Below, piece after piece: positions 56,265 through 63,452 of a stretch of DNA of 63,452 nucleotides. Positions within the stretch are counted from its first letter, which is position 1; each line of letters starts with the position of its first letter. This DNA comes from Methylohalobius sp. Its GTDB lineage: Bacteria > Pseudomonadota > Gammaproteobacteria > Methylococcales > Methylothermaceae. Made by a program: the position numbers and the translations under genes. The stretch covers positions 1 through 63,452 of the forward strand of contig JAOAHI010000008.1 of NCBI GenBank assembly GCA_026415315.1, in the 5' to 3' direction. The notes below the pieces were generated by a model, which had not been told where the DNA came from, ran no database searches, and worked only from the letters and a program-made list of their open reading frames with translations.

Positions 56265-57458
56265 ATGGTAACTGAGACGCCATTCAAGATGAAGCCTGTT
56301 AAAGAGACGGCAATCAATGTAGCTTTGATCTCTACCTATCCGCCGCGGGAATGCGGGATTGCAACCTTCACGCGAGACCTGCTTGAGGCCTTACAGAAAC
56401 GGGGGGAAAATCCCTGGGTTGTTGCTCTGGATCACAGTGCGCATGGAGTGTACGGCAGGGACGTGCGGTTTCGAATTCGCCAAGAGGTGCCTGAAGATTA
56501 CCGCACCGCTGCTAAGATGATAAACGCGAGCCCTGCGCAGGTGGTCAGCCTTCAGCATGAATTTGGCATCTTTGGCGGGCACTGGGGCGAACATGTTCTG
56601 GAGCTGACAAAGAGAATTAATCGTCCTTTAGTGGTTACGCTGCACACGGTGTTGCCCAATCCGCCTCTGTCAGCTTTGCGGATTACGCAAGCTTTGTGCC
56701 GGCAAGCGGCTGCAGTGGTGGTCATGAGTCCCTCGGCTGTGGAATTATTGGAACAGCGCTATCGGGTGTCTGCTAGTTCTGTGCATCTTATTTGGCATGG
56801 TGTTCCTGAAGTTGAACCTTTACCTAAGCAGGAGGCCAAACTCCGCTTAGGATTGGCAGATCGGTTGGTGCTGTCTACCTTTGGATTGATCGGTCCGAAT
56901 AAAGGGATTGAAGATGCCATTGAGGCTGTAGCTTGGCTTTGTCGGCAGTATCCTCACGTGCTTTACCTGGTTTTGGGAAAGACGCATCCTAATCTTGAGC
57001 GCATTTACGGAGAGGATTATTTAGATGGGCTTAAAGCCAAAGTCCGTGCGCTCAATCTTCATGACCACGTGCATTTTGAAAATCGCTATTTAAAAGACGA
57101 GGAAATCCTTACCTATCTTCAAGCCAGTGATGTTTACCTCACCCCCTATCACAATCCTGATCAAATTGTAAGCGGTACGCTCTCTTGGGCGCTTGCCTCA
57201 GGTTGTGCCATTGTCTCGACGCCGTATCGCTATGCCCGGGACATGCTCGCTCCCGGGTACGGGGTATTGGTTCCCTTCCGTCAGCCGCAGAAACTGGCGC
57301 ATGCTTTAAAAAAACTTATAAACCGTTGCGATTTACGGGGACGGTTGGGGCAGCGGGCGTATCTTAAGAGTTTGCCCATGCGCTGGCCGAAAGTAGCGGC
57401 AGAATACGCTCGTTTGTTTGCTCAAGTCAGCAGTCAAACAGAGGTCGGTGCAGCTTAG
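56265..57458 (+). CDS. GT4-family glycosyltransferase
   Basis: 397 residues from the ATG at 56265 (GGAG 8 bp upstream). The N-terminal Rossmann domain has 'NVALISTYPPRECGIATFTRDLLEAL' (about 20-45), and 'LQHEFGIFGGHWGEHVLEL' is typical of one GT4 subgroup found in bacterial oligosaccharide clusters. The C-terminal half carries 'LSTFGLIGPNKGIEDAIEA' and the Glu-containing acceptor region 'YLTPYHNPDQIVSGTLSWALASG'. It should transfer a sugar from a nucleotide donor in the cytosol. It is first in a three-gene operon. Confidence 0.9.
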   Translation: MVTETPFKMKPVKETAINVALISTYPPRECGIATFTRDLLEALQKRGENPWVVALDHSAHGVYGRDVRFRIRQEVPEDYRTAAKMINASPAQVVSLQHEFGIFGGHWGEHVLELTKRINRPLVVTLHTVLPNPPLSALRITQALCRQAAAVVVMSPSAVELLEQRYRVSASSVHLIWHGVPEVEPLPKQEAKLRLGLADRLVLSTFGLIGPNKGIEDAIEAVAWLCRQYPHVLYLVLGKTHPNLERIYGEDYLDGLKAKVRALNLHDHVHFENRYLKDEEILTYLQASDVYLTPYHNPDQIVSGTLSWALASGCAIVSTPYRYARDMLAPGYGVLVPFRQPQKLAHALKKLINRCDLRGRLGQRAYLKSLPMRWPKVAAEYARLFAQVSSQTEVGAA

Positions 57459-57464
57459 CCGACG

Positions 57465-58454
57465 ATGAGCTGGAGACGGCCAAGTCTTAGGCACTTGCGC
57501 CGCATGACGGATGATTTTGGCCTGATTCAGTTTGGGCGTGGAAAAGTTCCAGATCGCGCAAGCGGCTATACCGCCGACGACAATGCTCGCGCTCTTGTCG
57601 TAAGTGCTCGTTTTGGAGTCGACGATCTGGCAGACGTTTACCTTCGTTTTTTGGAGCGCAGCCAAAGAGAAAACGGCTGGTTTCACAACCTGTGGGATGA
57701 GCAATTGATCCCGATCCCAGAAATCCCCTCGGAAGATTGCCAGGGGCGTTGTTTATGGGCGTTGGCAGAGGTGGTTTATGCCTCGAACATGCCGCTGGAA
57801 CTGAAAAGGCGAGCCAAACGTTTGTTGATCAAAACCTTACCGACAGTTTATGAGTTCTCCAGTATACGCGGCAAAGCCAACGCTCTTCTTGGGCTAGCCA
57901 AGCAGCCTAATCCTCGACCAACGACTCTTCTAGCCGAGGCTTTAGTTGCCCAGTTTTCGGTCACTGAATCCGCTTGGCCGTGGCCAGAGTCGATTTTGAC
58001 TTATGAGCTTGCCAGGGTACCACATGGATTGCTCGAATGCGCCAGGCGATTCAATTGCGCGACGTGGCTAGAGACGGCACTGTGCGTTTTGGACTTTCTG
58101 ATCCAGATTTTAGTGGAAGACGACATGTTGGTCCTTGTTGGCAACCGCGGTTGGTATGTCAAAGGTCAGCAAAAAAGCCGTTTTGGCCAGCAACCAGTCG
58201 ATGCCGGCGCTCTGGTCGAAGCCTGTGTCGCCGCCTACCGCATAAGTATGAATCCATCGTATCTGCGCATGGCTGAGCTGGCTTTAGGGTGGTTCCACGG
58301 CCGCAATACAGCAGGTGTTTCTTTAGTGGACCCTGATGGAACGTGCCGGGACGGCATAGACGAACACGGGGTCAGTGAAAACTGTGGAGCCGAGTCCTGC
58401 CTAGCCTATCTTTTGGCGTGTTCAGCCTGGTGTGAGGTTTCAGAATGCGGGTAG
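57465..58454 (+). CDS. (alpha/alpha)-toroid protein linked to the GT4 genes
   Basis: 329 residues from the ATG at 57465. 'MTDDFGLIQFGRGKVPDRASGYTADDNARALVV' (about 14-46) and a C-terminal 'DPDGTCRDGIDEHGVSENCGAESCLAYLLA' are hallmarks of six-hairpin proteins that accompany GT4 enzymes and are usually annotated only as glycosyltransferase-like. The helical repeats ('GRCLWALAEVVYAS', 'ALVEACVAAYRIS') predict an alpha/alpha toroid. It could be a glycosidase, phosphorylase-like enzyme or sugar-binding partner. No catalytic residue can be assigned with confidence. It lies 6 bp after the first GT4 and overlaps the second by 10 bp. Confidence 0.8.
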   Translation: MSWRRPSLRHLRRMTDDFGLIQFGRGKVPDRASGYTADDNARALVVSARFGVDDLADVYLRFLERSQRENGWFHNLWDEQLIPIPEIPSEDCQGRCLWALAEVVYASNMPLELKRRAKRLLIKTLPTVYEFSSIRGKANALLGLAKQPNPRPTTLLAEALVAQFSVTESAWPWPESILTYELARVPHGLLECARRFNCATWLETALCVLDFLIQILVEDDMLVLVGNRGWYVKGQQKSRFGQQPVDAGALVEACVAAYRISMNPSYLRMAELALGWFHGRNTAGVSLVDPDGTCRDGIDEHGVSENCGAESCLAYLLACSAWCEVSECG

Positions 58455-59476
58455 CCATCTTGGCGCCCATCGCTTGGCGAGTTCCGCCTCGCCACTATGG
58501 CGGCTGGGAGCAATCGGTTAGCACACTTACGGAGTCGCTGGTGCGAGAAGGAGTAGATGTTACCTTGTTTGCCAGTCGAGACTCTATTACCTCTGCGCGC
58601 TTAGCGGGTATTATTCCGCACCCTGTGCAGGAAGATCCTGAACTTAGACAACGCAGCCGCGGATATGAAATCTTACACGTGCTCCACTGCCTAGAGCGAG
58701 CTGGCGAGTTTGATCTAATTCACAGCCATGCTGGATCTTTTGCCGTAAGCTATGCGCCGTTTGTGGCTGTCCCTTTTGTGGTCACTTTGCACGGTTCAGG
58801 GGCCGAACCGGACAGCCAAGTGCTCTATCGCCGCTTTTCCTACTTGCCTTATGTTGCCATCAGCCAGGCGGAGCGCCGTCTGTTGCCAGAGCTCAACTAT
58901 GCAGCGACGATCCATCACGGTATTGAGGTAGAACAGTTCCCATTCTCTGATCGAGTGGGCCAGTATTTGCTGTTTGTTGGTCGGCTAGCCAAAGTCAAAG
59001 GCGTCCACCATGCGATCGCCTTGGCGCGCCACACCAACTTACCGTTAGTGCTGGCTGGCATCGTGCCCAAAGAAGAAGAGACCTATTTTGAGCGCGAAAT
59101 CCTTCCTCATATCGATGATGATCAAATCCGCTACGTTGGGCCGGTGGACGCAGCACAGAGGAACGCTTTGTGTTTGGAAGCGTTAGCCTTTTTGCACCTT
59201 GTGGAATACGAAGAAGCCTTTGGGCTGACAATGATCGAAGCCATGGCCTGCGGCTTGCCGGTGATCGGCTTTGCCCGAGGAGCAGTACCAGAAGTCATTG
59301 CTCATCAACGCACGGGTTTTGTAGTGCAGACCCTAGAAGAGGCCGTGGAAGCGGTGGGCAAAATACCCTTACTTTCGCGCGCTGCCTGCCGCATGTGGGT
59401 GAGCGAACGCTTCCACGCCAGACGCATGGCTCAAGCTCACGTGGAACTTTATCAAAAGCTGCTGAACCTCCGCTAA
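58445..59476 (+). CDS. Second GT4-family glycosyltransferase
   Basis: 343 residues. The N-terminal 'PRHYGGWEQSVSTLTESLVREGVDVTLFAS' (about 15-44) is a GT4 donor/acceptor-loop region. In the C-terminal half 'LLFVGRLAKVKGVHHAIALA' and the catalytic 'EEAFGLTMIEAMACGLPVIGF' (EX7E motif) are intact. It belongs to a different GT4 subgroup from the first enzyme. The stop falls inside the terminator-like hairpin that closes the operon. Confidence 0.92.
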   Translation: MRVAILAPIAWRVPPRHYGGWEQSVSTLTESLVREGVDVTLFASRDSITSARLAGIIPHPVQEDPELRQRSRGYEILHVLHCLERAGEFDLIHSHAGSFAVSYAPFVAVPFVVTLHGSGAEPDSQVLYRRFSYLPYVAISQAERRLLPELNYAATIHHGIEVEQFPFSDRVGQYLLFVGRLAKVKGVHHAIALARHTNLPLVLAGIVPKEEETYFEREILPHIDDDQIRYVGPVDAAQRNALCLEALAFLHLVEYEEAFGLTMIEAMACGLPVIGFARGAVPEVIAHQRTGFVVQTLEEAVEAVGKIPLLSRAACRMWVSERFHARRMAQAHVELYQKLLNLR

Positions 59477-59502
59477 GCGCTTGGCAGCGCTTTGCAAAAG
59501 CG
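59475..59502 (+). terminator. Two overlapping hairpins at the end of the GT4 operon
   Basis: AAGCGCT-TGGC-AGCGCTT (59475-59492) is a 7-bp stem with a 4-nt loop, followed by TG. The overlapping CGCTTT-GCA-AAAGCG (59488-59502) can form only if the first is open. They could be a terminator or a switch between two structures. No U-tract is present. Confidence 0.4.
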
Positions 59503-59541
59503 GGCAAACTGTTGTGCTGATAAATTTGTATTGTCCAGTTT

Positions 59542-62500
59542 ATGACCCAGCGTCAGATTTGCCCGAACGATGTGCTAGAAGCCCCATTTTGGCTCGAGCC
59601 GGTGCGTGTCTTAACCGCGCAGACGCTGGGCCAAGGGCTTAAGATCGAAGCGGTCGGAATCACAACGCAAAAATTCTATGCGCGGTTTTTAGCCTTTTCT
59701 GATCTGGAACAAGTTCAGGTAGTCTCTGGAGCTTCTCAACCGTTGTCTGGCTCCCCCGAAGCTTTTTCTCTCGCCATCGAGGCTTATCGCATCCGCCTGG
59801 CCTGTCAGTTCGACCCTTTGTTTGCCGTCAGCGTGTCCCAGGTCGATCCCTTGCCGCACCAGATCGAAGCCGTCTATCACTACCTGTTGCGCTGCCCGCG
59901 CGTGCGCTTTCTGCTCGCCGACGACCCGGGGGCAGGCAAAACCATCATGGCGGGGCTGCTCCTGAAAGAGCTCAAATACCGCGGGCAGGTTCAGCGCACG
60001 CTGATCGTGGTGCCGGGGCACCTCAAAGACCAATGGCAGCGGGAGATGAAGGAGCGGTTTGGCGAGACCTTTATCGTGATCGATCGCGCGGTGATGAATG
60101 CCAGTTGGGGGCGCAACGTTTTTCAGGATCACCCTCAGGTCCTCACTTCTATGGACTTTGCCAAGCAGGACGATGTCTTAGCGGCTTTGGCCGAGACCCG
60201 TTGGGATTTGGCCATCGTGGACGAGGCCCACAAGATGGCGGCCTACCGTTATGGTGAGAAGACCAACAAAACCGAGCGCTATCGCTTAGGCGAGCGTCTC
60301 TCGCGCATCGCCCAGCACCTTGTGCTGCTGACGGCTACCCCGCACCGCGGCGACCCGGAGAACTTCCGCTTGTTTTTGGACCTGCTTGAGCCAGGACTGT
60401 TTGCCAACCAAGAGTTACTGTCGGAATCGGTGCGCAATCAGGACAACCCCCTGTTTCTGCGCCGCTTAAAAGAGGATCTACGCGATTTTGACGGCAGACC
60501 CTTGTTTCCGCCGCGCCATGTGTTTACCCGCCCTTATCGCCTCAACGACGAAGAAAAACGCTTGTACAACGCCGTCACCGGGTACGTAGAAAAATCCTAC
60601 AACCGCGCCTTGGCCAAAGAAAAACGCAACGTCGCGTTCGCCCTCCTGATCCTGCAGCGGCGCCTGGCCTCCAGCGTGCGCGCGGTGCGCCGCTCGCTGG
60701 AGCGGCGTAAAGAACGCTTGGAAGAGCTGTTAAAGCTTGGTCAATGGCTGGCCGAAGGGGGGCGGATAGACGAGGAGGCGCTGGAGGATGCCCCAGAAGC
60801 CGAACGCTTGCGCAAGGAAGAGGAGCTTTTAGAGCGCCTGACCGCGGCCGAAACGCGCGAGGAGTTGCAGGCCGAAATCCAAGAGCTGGCCGAGCTGGTA
60901 CGCTTGGCGTGCGAGGCCGAGCGCAACGAGATCGAAACCAAACTGGGCGAGCTGCGGCGGGTCATGGAGGACGAGCGGATCCAAAGCCGCCAGGAGAAGC
61001 TGTTGATCTTTACCGAATCGCGCGAGACCTTAGAGTACTTGGCCGAGAAGCTGCGCGCTGCCGGCTTTTCCGTCGTCACCCTGCACGGCGGGATGAACTT
61101 AGATGCCCGCATCCGCGCCGAGCACGAATTTCGCGAGCAGGCCCAAGTCATGGTTTCCACCGAAGCCGGCGGCGAGGGCATCAATTTGCAGTTCTGCGCG
61201 CTTATGGTCAACTACGACATCCCCTGGAACCCCAATCGGCTGGAGCAGCGCATGGGCCGCATCCACCGCTACGGCCAGCAGAAAGAAGCCCACATCTACA
61301 ATCTAGTGGCGGACGACACGCGCGAAGGCTCGGTGCTGCGCGCCCTGTTCGCCAAACTCGCCCACATCCAGCAAGCCTTAGGCTCCGATCGCGTGTTCGA
61401 CATCATCGGCGAGCTGGTCCCCGGCCGCAGTTTGAAAGACTTGATCGTGGAGGCCATCGCCCGCCGTCGCACCTTGGAGGAGATCGTGGCCGAAATCGAA
61501 GCCATCCCCGATGCGGCAGCGGTGCAGAAAGCGCGCGAGGCGGCTCTGGAGGCATTGGCCACACGCCACATTGACTTCCAGCGGGTCTTGGGCGAGGACC
61601 GCCGTGCGCGCGAACACCGCCTGGTGCCCGAATACATCGAGCGCTTCTTCGAGCGCGCCTGCCTTTTCCTAAGCGTGCCGCTGGAGCGGCGCCGCGACGG
61701 GTTGTGGCGCGTGTCTTCCGTGCCGTACGAACTGCGAAATGTCCCTCCTAATTTTAAGCAGCGCTTCGGCGAAGTCTTTCGCGAGTACGGCAAAATCGCC
61801 TTTAACAAAAAAACTGCTCGCAGCCGCGAAGCTGTGTTTGTGGCTCCCGGCCATCCGTTGCTGGAGGCGGTGATCGAAGCTATCTTTGCCCGTTGTCGGG
61901 GAGACCTCCAGCGCGGTGCGGCGTTTGCCGACCCGGACGGCCGCTTGGACGGCTGGCTGTGGTTCGTGCAAGGCGAGCTGCGCGACGGCCACGACCAAGT
62001 GGCCGGAAGGCGCCTGTTTGCGATTTTTCAGCCGTCCGCGGGCAGCCTGCGCCTGGTCAACAGCTCTATCCTGTGGGATTTAAAGCCGCTGGCCGGCCAG
62101 GAGGTCGCCGACCTGCCTCCAGACCAGGAAGCGGTTTTGGCGTTTGCCGTGGAAAACGTGTTGGAAGCTTTCCGCGCCGAGACCCTGGCCGAGCGCCAGC
62201 GCGAAGCCCAAATCAAACAAAAATACGGCCTGCGCTCGCTGGATCAGTTGATCGTGGATTCCCAAGCTCGCCTTGGCGACTATGAAACCCGGCGCGCCAA
62301 GGGCGAGCCGGTGCCCGAGGCCGAAATCGCCAACGAGCAGCGGCGCAAGGAAGATTACGAAGCCCGAAAAAACGCGTTGGAAGAAGACATCCGCCGCCAG
62401 ATGAGCCTGTTGCCAGCGGTGCCGGAAATCTTAGGGGTGGCCCGGGTGGTGCCCCAGGAGGCTAGTGATCCGGTCATGCATTCCGATGCCGACATCGAGG

Positions 62501-62853
62501 CGATCGGCATGGAGGAGGCAAAGCGTTACGAGATAGCCCACGGGCGGATCCCAGAAGACGTTTCAGCTCAGAATTTGGGCTATGATCTTCGCTCCCAAGA
62601 CCCTCAAGGCAGCGTGCGCTACATCGAAGTCAAAGCCCGCGCCCAAAGCGGCCCCATCGTCCTCACCCCCAACGAGTGGCTCATGGCCCAGCGCCTAGGT
62701 GCGGAGTACTGGCTGTACATCGTCGAAAACGCCGCCACTGCCCCCAAGCTCCATACTCTCCAGAATCCGGCGGCCCAGCTCACGCCTGAAGAGGTGGTCG
62801 AGACCGTGCGCTATATCGTGAGCGATTGGAAAGAGGTTTTGGGGAGGTCGTGA
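59542..62853 (+). CDS. DEAD/DEAH-type SNF2-like helicase with C-terminal DUF3883
   Basis: 1103 residues. Walker A 'LADDPGAGKT' (about 126-135), the DEAH box 'IVDEAHKM' (about 225-232), motif III 'LLTATPHRG', and the helicase C-terminal motifs 'STEAGGEGINLQFC' and 'QRMGRIHRYGQQ' are intact, so it should be an active superfamily 2 translocase. A long charged coiled-coil insertion (about 380-480) separates the RecA folds. The DUF3883 domain ('IEVKARAQSGPIVLTPNEWLMAQRLG', about 1033-1060) closes the protein, a nuclease-like or nucleic-acid-sensing fold. The next gene is a DUF1156 methyltransferase. The pair resembles Hma-like and DISARM-like defence loci. Confidence 0.9.
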   Translation: MTQRQICPNDVLEAPFWLEPVRVLTAQTLGQGLKIEAVGITTQKFYARFLAFSDLEQVQVVSGASQPLSGSPEAFSLAIEAYRIRLACQFDPLFAVSVSQVDPLPHQIEAVYHYLLRCPRVRFLLADDPGAGKTIMAGLLLKELKYRGQVQRTLIVVPGHLKDQWQREMKERFGETFIVIDRAVMNASWGRNVFQDHPQVLTSMDFAKQDDVLAALAETRWDLAIVDEAHKMAAYRYGEKTNKTERYRLGERLSRIAQHLVLLTATPHRGDPENFRLFLDLLEPGLFANQELLSESVRNQDNPLFLRRLKEDLRDFDGRPLFPPRHVFTRPYRLNDEEKRLYNAVTGYVEKSYNRALAKEKRNVAFALLILQRRLASSVRAVRRSLERRKERLEELLKLGQWLAEGGRIDEEALEDAPEAERLRKEEELLERLTAAETREELQAEIQELAELVRLACEAERNEIETKLGELRRVMEDERIQSRQEKLLIFTESRETLEYLAEKLRAAGFSVVTLHGGMNLDARIRAEHEFREQAQVMVSTEAGGEGINLQFCALMVNYDIPWNPNRLEQRMGRIHRYGQQKEAHIYNLVADDTREGSVLRALFAKLAHIQQALGSDRVFDIIGELVPGRSLKDLIVEAIARRRTLEEIVAEIEAIPDAAAVQKAREAALEALATRHIDFQRVLGEDRRAREHRLVPEYIERFFERACLFLSVPLERRRDGLWRVSSVPYELRNVPPNFKQRFGEVFREYGKIAFNKKTARSREAVFVAPGHPLLEAVIEAIFARCRGDLQRGAAFADPDGRLDGWLWFVQGELRDGHDQVAGRRLFAIFQPSAGSLRLVNSSILWDLKPLAGQEVADLPPDQEAVLAFAVENVLEAFRAETLAERQREAQIKQKYGLRSLDQLIVDSQARLGDYETRRAKGEPVPEAEIANEQRRKEDYEARKNALEEDIRRQMSLLPAVPEILGVARVVPQEASDPVMHSDADIEAIGMEEAKRYEIAHGRIPEDVSAQNLGYDLRSQDPQGSVRYIEVKARAQSGPIVLTPNEWLMAQRLGAEYWLYIVENAATAPKLHTLQNPAAQLTPEEVVETVRYIVSDWKEVLGRS

Positions 62854-62883
62854 ACTAGGTACAATTTAAAATTTAAAGATTTG

Positions 62884-62904
62884 AGATGCGTTCGCTCAGC
62901 ATCT
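62884..62904 (+). other. Inverted repeat ahead of the methyltransferase
   Basis: AGATGC (62884-62889) and GCATCT (62899-62904) form a 6-bp stem around a 9-nt loop. It lies 10 bp before the methyltransferase ATG in an AT-rich 61-bp gap. It could be a regulatory structure or operator, but this is a guess. Confidence 0.3.
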
Positions 62905-62914
62905 AACTTGACTA

Positions 62915-63452
62915 ATGAACACGTCTCGCCTCATCGAAGCCGATTTTCCCTTGCGCCAAGTCTCGGAAGAATCGGTGCGCGAGAAAAACATCCGCCACGG
63001 GCATATTTCGACCCTGCACATCTGGTGGGCCAGGCGTCCGTTGGCTGCCTCGCGCGCCACGGCCTTGGCTGCGCTTTTGCCCGACGATCCCCACCGGCGC
63101 GAGGAGCTTCTGCGGCAGGTGGCCCAAATCGCCCCTTGGGAAGTGGTCGCCAAGAACGATCGCGGCGGGCAGTATCTGTTGGAGCAAGCGCGAGACGCCA
63201 TCCGCCAGGCCTTCGGCGGGCGCGCCCCGCGCGTGCTCGACCCCTTCGCCGGCGGCGGAGCCATTCCGCTCGAAGCCTTGCGGTTGGGCTGCGAGACTTA
63301 TGCTTTAGACTGCAACCCGGTGGCGGTGCTGCTCAACAAGGCGATGATCGAGATCCCTCCACGCTTTGCCAGCTGCCCCCCGAAAAACCCCGGGGCGCAG
63401 AAGGACAGAAGGCTTATCGGCCACGAATGGCGAGGTGCGCGGGGTCTTGCCG
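62915..63452 (+). CDS. DUF1156-type DNA methyltransferase, truncated by the window end
   Basis: At least 179 residues from the ATG at 62915, with no stop before the window ends. It begins 'MNTSRLIEADFPLRQVSEESVREK' and 'GHISTLHIWWARRPLAASRA' (about 28-47), the signature of DUF1156 methyltransferases, and has the SAM-binding 'VLDPFAGGGAIPLEALRLG' (about 108-126). The catalytic (D/N)PPY and the rest of the protein lie beyond the window. It is expected to methylate adenine in DNA. It follows the DUF3883 helicase on the same strand. Confidence 0.85.
   Translation, partial: MNTSRLIEADFPLRQVSEESVREKNIRHGHISTLHIWWARRPLAASRATALAALLPDDPHRREELLRQVAQIAPWEVVAKNDRGGQYLLEQARDAIRQAFGGRAPRVLDPFAGGGAIPLEALRLGCETYALDCNPVAVLLNKAMIEIPPRFASCPPKNPGAQKDRRLIGHEWRGARGLA

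Noticed and set aside
60744-61574. 276-codon plus-strand open frame within the helicase
   Set aside because: Arg-, Gly- and Ala-rich out-of-frame reading of the GC-rich helicase, no domain.
59542-63452. Calling the helicase DrmD and the locus DISARM
   Set aside because: The DUF3883 tail and the DUF1156 partner fit Hma-like loci at least as well, and no drmA, drmB or drmC is visible; the label must wait for the downstream genes.

Overview
This window reads as a dense, low-redundancy stretch of a gammaproteobacterial chromosome. The lineage is inferred from a CRP/Vfr-type regulator, FabA/FabB, PrmB, DUF1820, SspB with a C-terminal ClpX-binding tail, the order mla-murA-his-pet-sspB, and the order mtaD-ubiG-HAD phosphatase-SDR. 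The genus cannot be named from sequence alone. Genes are packed tightly: no gap between genes reaches 200 bp, many neighbours overlap by 4-15 bp, and several convergent pairs overlap at their 3' ends. I saw no rRNA, insertion sequence, CRISPR array or riboswitch.

Layout. 1-9 kb: a 5'-truncated GH94-type glycoside phosphorylase, a quinone-oxidoreductase-like dehydrogenase, a YdjM-like membrane protein, glyoxalase II, a SLOG-fold protein convergent with a CRP regulator, an M20 amidohydrolase, a YbdK-type carboxylate-amine ligase and DUF1820. 9-19 kb (minus strand): two linked units. One is petA-petB-petC-sspB (cytochrome bc1 plus the ClpXP adaptor). The other is mlaF-mlaE-mlaD-mlaB-murA-hisG-hisD-hisC. 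Both have lost genes usually found in this neighbourhood (mlaC, ibaG/bolA, sspA). 19-28 kb: panD, DUF2905, a wrecked mgtE, prmB, aroC, an MFS permease, nhaD, fabA-fabB, ttcA and a SAM hydroxide adenosyltransferase. 28-34 kb (minus strand): a Gld-like ABC transporter whose permease and GldG domains are fused, proS, and a small exported protein. 34-45 kb: a DksA/TraR-type zinc finger protein, glnE, ilvE, a DUF4236 protein, a partial type II secretion operon (gspE-F-H-I-J-K) and rfbD. 45-56 kb: a GGDEF protein, sufT, an SDR, a gph/mupP phosphatase, ubiG, mtaD, mtnA (methionine salvage), a PBP7-like endopeptidase with a very basic leader, trmL, an unknown membrane protein and glycogen phosphorylase. 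56 kb: tRNA-Arg(ACG) and tRNA-Asn(GTT).

56.2 kb to the right edge looks accessory. It holds a GT4 glycosyltransferase, an (alpha/alpha) toroid protein and a second GT4 in one tight operon. These are followed by a large DEAD/DEAH helicase with a C-terminal DUF3883 domain and the start of a DUF1156-type DNA methyltransferase that runs off the window. The helicase-methyltransferase pair is the best candidate for an unusual system here. It resembles known helicase/methylase phage-defence loci (Hma-like, distantly DISARM-like), but its other components lie beyond the window.

The genes cover respiration (bc1), histidine and chorismate synthesis, unsaturated fatty acid synthesis, cell-wall synthesis and recycling, outer-membrane lipid transport, nitrogen control (GlnE) and alpha-glucan or oligosaccharide metabolism (GH94, GlgP, the GT4 cluster).
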